Positions 6,771-11,166 of a DNA stretch of 11,166 nucleotides are shown in pieces. A program made the position numbers and the translations under genes. The DNA lies in assembly GCA_005789375.1 (NCBI GenBank), contig SXXZ01000132.1:1-11166 (forward strand). Direction: 5' to 3'. The DNA comes from Verrucomicrobiales bacterium. GTDB lineage: Bacteria > Verrucomicrobiota > Verrucomicrobiae > Limisphaerales > UBA9464. Below the pieces are notes generated by a model, which saw only the letters and a list, made by a program, of their open reading frames with translations, ran no database searches and was not told the DNA's origin. Each line of letters opens with the position of its first letter. The first letter of the stretch is position 1.

Positions 6771-8039
6771 ATGCCGCTGCCCGACCTCATTGAGATTGTT
6801 CCCCCACCGTCTCCTGCCTTCGTGTCCATCACGGTGCCGGGATCCAAGAGCATTACCAATCGTGCTCTTATCTTGGCGGCCTTGTCGTCCGGCACGGTCA
6901 CACTGACCGGTGCCTTGTGGAGCGAAGACACGCAAGTCATGACCGAGTGCCTGCGTCAGTTGGGATTTGCCGTGGGTGTGGCCCAAGACCTCGCCGAGGA
7001 GGCCAACCGCGTTATTCAGGTGGAAGGGTTGGGGGGGCGGATTCCCAGGGCTGGCACGGAGTCCTCACCCTTAGAATTGTATGTGGGCAATGCCGGGACG
7101 GCGGCCCGTTTTCTGTCGGCCATGGTTTGCTTGGGAGAGGGGTGCTACCGGTTGTCGGGTGTGCCACGAATGCATGAGCGCCCCCAGGCGGCCTTGCTTC
7201 AGGCCCTCCGCTCGTTGGGATACCGGGTGGATGCACCCGGAGACCGTCTGCCCGCTGTGATCCACGGAGCCGGTCCTCGGTCTGGGTCGTGCCGGGTCAG
7301 TGTGGCGGAGAGTTCTCAATTCGCTTCGGCCCTCCTGCTTCCGGGGAAGGTGGCGGGTTGGGAGGTGCAGATCGCCGACGCCAATCCGGATGAATTGCCA
7401 TATGTCGAAATGACCCGTCGACTGGTTGAGTCCTTTCCGCACTCCGGTGGCATTTTTCAGATAGAGCCCGACGCCTCCAGCGGCAGTTACTTTTGGGGAG
7501 CCGCCCGCCTGATGGGTAAAAACCGGGTCGAAGTCGCCCGTTGGCCCAGTTCGGGATGGCAGGTTGATGCACGGTATCCGAACTACCTGGATCTTCCGGC
7601 CGAGGTTTCGCGCGAGAGCGACCTGGGAGACAGCATCATGACAGCCATCACGCTGGCCTCCTTGGAAAACCATCCGGTCCGCTTCGTCGACTTGGGACGT
7701 CTGCGCCTGCAGGAATGCGAGCGGGTCCAGGCGCTGCGCACCGAATTGACCCAATGCGGTGCCAGCGTGACCGAGTCCGGTGACAGCCTGCTCATCCGTC
7801 CCTCGATCTTGCACGGGGCTGAGATCGAAACCTACGACGACCATCGCATGGCCATGTGCTTCGCCATGCTGGGGTTAAGGATTTCTGGTATGCGATTGCG
7901 CAACCCTCGCTGCGTCCGCAAGACCTTCCCCAATTTCTTCCGTAAACTGGCCGGGTCGCCCCCCTTTGGTCTTGGGGCGATCATTCTCGATGCCACCACC
8001 GGTCGAGTGCTTCCACTGAACGAACTCAACGCTGAATGA
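6771..8039 (+). CDS. aroA: 3-phosphoshikimate 1-carboxyvinyltransferase (EPSP synthase, AroA)
   Basis: A 422-residue enzyme joining phosphoenolpyruvate to shikimate-3-phosphate in the sixth step of the shikimate pathway. Motifs: PGSKSITNR (23-31, K26/S27/R31 binding substrate), GNAGTAAR (106-113), RMHERP (133-138), SSQ (181-183), catalytic Asp in LGDSIM (D287), DDHRMAM (356-362) and a late Lys in RKTF (K384). The family signature usually reading KE-x-DR is here QECER (314-318), so the substrate-binding Lys is Gln and the Asp is Glu; the Glu and Arg are kept. About 25 residues (396-422) extend past the usual end. The frame stays open upstream to 6456, but that part overlaps tyrA in another frame; the ATG at 6771, 4 bp after the tyrA stop, gives a normal N-terminus. 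Its last codons overlap the cmk start by 4 bp (ATGA). Tight coupling with tyrA and cmk supports the call. Confidence 0.94.
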   Translation: MPLPDLIEIVPPPSPAFVSITVPGSKSITNRALILAALSSGTVTLTGALWSEDTQVMTECLRQLGFAVGVAQDLAEEANRVIQVEGLGGRIPRAGTESSPLELYVGNAGTAARFLSAMVCLGEGCYRLSGVPRMHERPQAALLQALRSLGYRVDAPGDRLPAVIHGAGPRSGSCRVSVAESSQFASALLLPGKVAGWEVQIADANPDELPYVEMTRRLVESFPHSGGIFQIEPDASSGSYFWGAARLMGKNRVEVARWPSSGWQVDARYPNYLDLPAEVSRESDLGDSIMTAITLASLENHPVRFVDLGRLRLQECERVQALRTELTQCGASVTESGDSLLIRPSILHGAEIETYDDHRMAMCFAMLGLRISGMRLRNPRCVRKTFPNFFRKLAGSPPFGLGAIILDATTGRVLPLNELNAE

Positions 8040-8737
8040 AGACCAAGACACTCAAGCTCCCCCAAGTCATTGCGGTCGACGGTCCCAGCGCGTCGGGCAA
8101 GGGGACTTTGTCCCGTCGGATGGCCCGCGAATTGGCCTATATTTATGTCGATTCGGGAGCCATGTACCGGACGCTGGCTTGGTATTGCTTGCAGCGGCAA
8201 ATTCGACTCGAAAAGCCCATGACCGATGCCGATGAAAAGGCCGTCGTTCGTCAGCTTCGCAGCTGGAAATGGGAGCTTCGCGTGATCGACGCTCAGGCAT
8301 GGATCCATGTCGAAGGGTATTTCCCGGCGACCGAGATCCGCACCGATGTCGTCGAGAAGGCGGTCCCGGTCGTCGCACAAATCGGCAAGGTTCGGGACTG
8401 GATGGTGGCCCGACAGCGGGATTGTGCCGCCCTCGGGCCGCTGGTCATGGAGGGACGCGATATCGGCACTGAAGTATTCCCTTTGGCTCCGGTAAAATTC
8501 TTCCTCGAGGCCGATGCCGAAGAGCGTCAGCGCCGGATTACCGACCGTGGGGGATCCACCGACGGAGCCTGGCGCGATAGCATGGACATCCATCGGAAGA
8601 AAGGAGCACTAATTCCGGCCCTGGATTCCGTCCGAATTAACAACACTGGACAAACCCCGGACGAGACTTTTGCTGTGCTTATGGGCCATGTCCGCCAGCG
8701 CCTCGGGTCCCGTTTGGAGAATCCGAAGCAGGGGTGA
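8036..8737 (+). CDS. cmk: Cytidylate kinase (Cmk)
   Basis: A 233-residue cytoplasmic kinase that transfers phosphate from ATP to CMP or dCMP for nucleotide recycling. P-loop GPSASGKGT is at 16-24, the nucleotide-binding YVDSGAMYR at 37-45, MEGRDIGT at 138-145 (R141, D142), FFLEADAEERQRR at 155-167 and the CMP-binding RD-x2-D-x2-R at 180-187. The usual IDTT/LDST-like stretch near the C-terminus is INNTG here (201-205), a modest departure. Length is normal for the family. The ATG overlaps the aroA stop in an ATGA arrangement, implying translational coupling. The order aroA-cmk is widespread in bacteria, where rpsA often follows; here rpsA is absent and a TIGR03790-type gene follows. Confidence 0.94.
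   Translation: MKTKTLKLPQVIAVDGPSASGKGTLSRRMARELAYIYVDSGAMYRTLAWYCLQRQIRLEKPMTDADEKAVVRQLRSWKWELRVIDAQAWIHVEGYFPATEIRTDVVEKAVPVVAQIGKVRDWMVARQRDCAALGPLVMEGRDIGTEVFPLAPVKFFLEADAEERQRRITDRGGSTDGAWRDSMDIHRKKGALIPALDSVRINNTGQTPDETFAVLMGHVRQRLGSRLENPKQG
8730..8734 (+). promoter_or_regulatory. Ribosome binding site inside the end of cmk
   Basis: AGGGG ends 7 nt before the ATG at 8742 and overlaps the last cmk codons. It is the clearest Shine-Dalgarno sequence in the window and fixes the start of the following gene, which could otherwise be read from 8670 inside cmk. Confidence 0.6.
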
Positions 8738-8741
8738 TTTA

Positions 8742-10424
8742 ATGGCTCCCACCCCTCGAACGATGCGGATCGGGTGGCTGCTCAAGCTGCTGTTGGGATG
8801 GGTCTGGATTAGCTCCTGGGTCGCCGAGGCCGCGGGCAATGAGGTGTTGGTCATCTACAATGCACAGATGCCTGCCTCCGAGGCCGTGGCTCGGCATTAT
8901 GCCCAGCGGCGGTCGGTGCCAGACTCTCAACTTTTGGGACTTCGCCTTCCTGATTCGGGGACCATTTCCCGTGCGGACTACATTTCAGGGATCCAGGAAC
9001 CGGTTCGCCGGCATCTCGTGGAGAAAGGACTGGCAGAGTGGGTGCCCGATTCCAGTTCGCCGCCCCAGGGTCGCAAGGCAACGGCCCGGAACCGCCTACG
9101 GCTGATTCGCTCGGAAATCCGATACTTGCTTCTGTGCTATGGGGTGCCCTGGTACATCCCTCACGACTCGTCGATGCGCAGTGAAACAGAGGGCATCCCT
9201 GCCCAATTTTTGCGCAATGACGCCTCGGTGGATGATGAGTTGGCGTTGCTGCCTCGGCTGGGTTTTAACGACCCGATTGCCACTTCTCCCAATCCTGTAG
9301 TCGGAGCCACCAATGCGGCCCAAATTCACCCCACGAATGGCGTCTTTATGGTGACGCGGTTGGACGGGCCCACGCCGGAGATCGCTCGGGGCCTGGTGGA
9401 CAAGGCACTGGAGGCCGAGTCTCGGGGATTGTGGGGGCATGCCTACATTGACCTGCGAGCCATTACCAATGGGCCCTATTGGTGGGGCGACCGGATGATC
9501 ACCAATGCAGCGGTAGCCGCCAAACGGCTGGGATTCGAGACCTTCGTTGACAATCAACCGGCCAGCTTGGGAGTCGGGTATCCTCTCAGTCAGGTGGCCC
9601 TCTACGTGGGTTGGTACGACAGTGGGGTGACTGGACCGTTCTACCGGGCCAGCGTTGAATTCCTCCCCGGGGCCTTCGCCTACCACTTGCATTCCTTCAG
9701 CGCGGCTAACCTTAGATCGGCCTCCGAAAACTGGGTGGGCCCGCTCCTAGCCCGCGGAGCCACCGCCACCATGGGTTGTGTGGCTGAGCCTTATTTGGAG
9801 TTCACCCCCAATCCGGCCATGTTCCTCGAGCGTTGGGGATACGTCGGGATGACCCTGGGCGAGGCGGCAACCGCGGCGCACCCGGTGCTGTCGTGGCAGA
9901 CAGTGGTAGTGGGCGATCCGTTGTACCGGCCCTTCGGTCGCCTGCTGGCCGACGATGGCAAACGCCTGGATGCTGCCAACGATCCGTCGACGGCCTACGC
10001 GCTGGTCCGCAACGCCAACCTTCAAGTCATGGCGGGCCGCCCGGTGGAAGCAGTACGCGACCAGCTCGAGGGGCAGCGCTGGGCCACTAATCATGCGGTC
10101 GTGGCCGAAAAAATAGGACGTCTTTACTGGTCAGGCATCCGGGTTCGCAGGGCTTTGGAGTGGTATGACACGGCCCTGGGTCTGACCAACGCCACACCGA
10201 TGCAGCGCCGACGCCTGCTGCTGGACAGTATCGAAGCCCATCGGGTGCTCGGGCAGCCGGCCGAGGCGTACCGGTGTCTGGAACAACTCATTGTCACGTC
10301 GCCTCCGGATGTTGACCGTCAGGAGCTGCGCATCCGTCAATTGCAGTTCGCTCGCGACATGCGGGATGTGGAAAAAATCACTTCTGTTTCGAATGAAGTT
10401 CAGCGCCTGGGTGGCCAGCGGTGA
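8742..10424 (+). CDS. TIGR03790-family secreted protein with C-terminal TPR-like helices
   Basis: A 560-residue protein of unknown function. A basic start, a hydrophobic core (about 11-26) and AEAAG (29-32) look like a Sec signal peptide, so the mature protein is probably exported. The body (about 34-400) carries marks I associate with the TIGR03790 family: VLVIYNAQMPASEAVARHYAQ (start at 35), ISRADYISGIQEPVRRHL (75-92), LLLCYGVPWYIP (129-140), YVGWYDSG (288-295), FLPGAFAYHLHSFSA (307-321) and GPLLARGATATMG (333-345). That family is known mainly from species with exosortase/PEP-CTERM sorting; its activity is undescribed as far as I know. Residues 415-556 form helical pairs resembling TPR repeats, with AG-x-P-x2-A (431-437) and LG-x-P-x-EAY (503-510). 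The start at 8742 is backed by AGGGG and the signal peptide; an ATG at 8763 is possible. It lies 4 bp after cmk and 21 bp before the glycosylase gene, suggesting a shared transcript. No PEP-CTERM tail is present. The family name is from memory. Confidence 0.8.
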   Translation: MAPTPRTMRIGWLLKLLLGWVWISSWVAEAAGNEVLVIYNAQMPASEAVARHYAQRRSVPDSQLLGLRLPDSGTISRADYISGIQEPVRRHLVEKGLAEWVPDSSSPPQGRKATARNRLRLIRSEIRYLLLCYGVPWYIPHDSSMRSETEGIPAQFLRNDASVDDELALLPRLGFNDPIATSPNPVVGATNAAQIHPTNGVFMVTRLDGPTPEIARGLVDKALEAESRGLWGHAYIDLRAITNGPYWWGDRMITNAAVAAKRLGFETFVDNQPASLGVGYPLSQVALYVGWYDSGVTGPFYRASVEFLPGAFAYHLHSFSAANLRSASENWVGPLLARGATATMGCVAEPYLEFTPNPAMFLERWGYVGMTLGEAATAAHPVLSWQTVVVGDPLYRPFGRLLADDGKRLDAANDPSTAYALVRNANLQVMAGRPVEAVRDQLEGQRWATNHAVVAEKIGRLYWSGIRVRRALEWYDTALGLTNATPMQRRRLLLDSIEAHRVLGQPAEAYRCLEQLIVTSPPDVDRQELRIRQLQFARDMRDVEKITSVSNEVQRLGGQR

Positions 10425-10445
10425 TCGAGTTACAGTGCGCTCGCT

Positions 10446-11084
10446 ATGACTCCTGAAGCCCTGCGACACCTCGCTGAATCAGATTTCGTCATGGGTGGCC
10501 TTATCGAAAAAATCGGTGCCTGCACCTTGAATCCAGAGCCTCAGCGAACTCCGTTCGAGTCGCTAGTCCGGGCCGTGGCCCACCAGCAGCTGCACGGCAA
10601 GGCGGCTGAAAGTATTTTGGGACGGTTTCTGGCGCGATTCCCCGGCCGCCGATTCCCTCGGCCCGAAGACTTGGAGTCGGTCACGGATGGAGACTTGCGA
10701 TCCTTCGGCTTCTCGGGCTCTAAGGCGGCCGCCATCCGAGATATCGCCGCCAAGGCCATTGATGGCACCGTGCCCAGTTCGCGGAAAATCCGCACGCTTT
10801 CCGACGAGGAGATTGTCGATCGACTCACCGCTTGCCGCGGGGTCGGGCGGTGGACCGTTGAGATGCTGCTTATCTTCAAGTTGGGGCGGCCGGACGTTCT
10901 GCCGGTCGACGACTTCGGCGTTCGGGAGGGGTTCCGTGTGACTTATGGGCACGAGGTTCAACCTCGGCCGAAGGAATTGTTGGCCTTGGGTGAACGCTGG
11001 CGTCCGTTTCGAACGACCGCGGCCTGGTACTTATGGCGGGCTGCTGATGCCGCGAAGCTCGTAGCCAAGGTTTCGAAACTTTAA
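10446..11084 (+). CDS. DNA-3-methyladenine glycosylase II (short AlkA-type, HhH-GPD)
   Basis: A 212-residue base-excision repair enzyme; relatives remove alkylated purines such as 3-methyladenine by cutting the N-glycosidic bond. The N-terminal half has the family's FESLVRAVAHQQLHGKAA (37-54). The helix-hairpin-helix is at about 127-146 with CRGVGRWTVEM (130-140), followed by the GPD loop LPVDDFGVR (152-160), where D156 matches the catalytic Asp of AlkA. The closing RPFRTTAAWYLWR (186-198) is also typical. It lacks the N-terminal domain of E. coli AlkA and is close in size to the short Mag1/YfjP-like forms. No [4Fe-4S] cysteine cluster is present, which argues against the EndoIII/MutY branch. 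The ATG at 10446 lies 21 bp after the TIGR03790 gene; no ribosome site is obvious, so it may depend on coupling. Its presence beside aromatic biosynthesis genes is probably chance. Confidence 0.9.
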   Translation: MTPEALRHLAESDFVMGGLIEKIGACTLNPEPQRTPFESLVRAVAHQQLHGKAAESILGRFLARFPGRRFPRPEDLESVTDGDLRSFGFSGSKAAAIRDIAAKAIDGTVPSSRKIRTLSDEEIVDRLTACRGVGRWTVEMLLIFKLGRPDVLPVDDFGVREGFRVTYGHEVQPRPKELLALGERWRPFRTTAAWYLWRAADAAKLVAKVSKL

Positions 11085-11094
11085 ATGGCTAGTT

Positions 11095-11115
11095 CGGAAG
11101 AGAATTTACCTTCCG
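11095..11115. terminator. Small hairpin after the glycosylase gene
   Basis: CGGAAG (11095-11100) pairs with CTTCCG (11110-11115) around a 9 nt AT-rich loop, 10 bp after the glycosylase stop. No T run follows on the plus strand. If a convergent gene ends at 11125 it could serve both sides. The stem is short, so chance is quite possible. Confidence 0.25.
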
Positions 11116-11124
11116 CCAGGGCTC

Positions 11125-11166
11125 TCACGGCTTTGGGACTTTGGGATAATTCTTCACGAGGGCCTG
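11125..11166 (-). CDS. Possible 3' end of a convergent gene (13 residues seen)
   Basis: The minus strand from the window edge reads 13 codons, ending NYPKVPKP and a TGA at 11127-11125. Its third positions are GC-rich like the neighbouring genes, and a convergent end here would fit the hairpin at 11095-11115. Two other frames are also open over this stretch: a plus-strand ATG at 11085, directly after the glycosylase stop, and a minus-strand frame ending at the TAA at 11083-11081. Both have poorer codon use. The stretch is too short to decide or to assign a family. Confidence 0.25.
   Translation of the reverse strand, partial: QALVKNYPKVPKP

Noticed and set aside
6143..6940. 265-codon minus-strand open frame over tyrA and aroA
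   Set aside because: It lies antisense to two firmly identified genes, has no recognisable domain and is explained by GC-rich codon bias.
7071..8593. Two minus-strand frames of about 255 codons over aroA and cmk
   Set aside because: Both are antisense shadows of genes with complete motifs and show no family features.
8670..8741. Start of the TIGR03790 gene at 8670 inside cmk
   Set aside because: It would put non-signal residues ahead of the signal peptide, and the clear AGGGG site fits the ATG at 8742.
1..11166. Search for tRNA, rRNA, CRISPR arrays, insertion sequence ends, phage or toxin-antitoxin genes
   Set aside because: No matching pattern was seen by eye on either strand; almost all of the window is filled by the listed genes.

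Overview
The window looks like chromosomal DNA of a moderately GC-rich, Gram-negative-type bacterium, most likely Verrucomicrobiota or a relative in the PVC group. This is an inference. It rests on a tyrA-aroA-cmk block, an exosortase-associated TIGR03790-type protein, weak or missing Shine-Dalgarno sequences and frequent GTG starts; no rRNA or other phylogenetic marker is present. I see no tRNA, rRNA, CRISPR array, transposase, phage gene or plasmid feature.

Left part (1-1750): two envelope-type genes are divergently transcribed from a shared 350 bp region. On the minus strand is the N-terminal 207 codons of an ArnT/PMT-like membrane glycosyltransferase, cut by the window edge. On the plus strand is a PAP2-family membrane phosphatase. 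Such enzymes commonly work on polyprenyl-phosphate sugars, polyprenyl pyrophosphate or lipid A, so a shared lipid-carrier role is possible but unproven.

Middle-left (1750-5790): a stand-alone membrane-anchored signalling protein has two TM segments, a coiled coil, an intact receiver domain and an Hpt-like tail that seems to lack its phosphorylatable His. After a 249 bp gap with a short tandem repeat comes a DinG/XPD-type Fe-S helicase.

Right part (5882-11084): tyrA, aroA, cmk, a TIGR03790-family secreted protein and a short AlkA-type DNA glycosylase follow in one direction with gaps of 4, -4, 4 and 21 bp, a likely operon. TyrA makes 4-hydroxyphenylpyruvate from prephenate, AroA makes EPSP in the shikimate pathway and Cmk phosphorylates CMP/dCMP. 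The last two genes do not belong to that pathway. The final 82 bp hold a small hairpin and possibly the 3' end of a convergent gene.

Most of the window is ordinary housekeeping DNA. Best leads: the degenerate Hpt domain on the anchored receiver protein, the TIGR03790 gene coupled to the aromatic/cmk operon, and a substituted substrate-binding motif in AroA.
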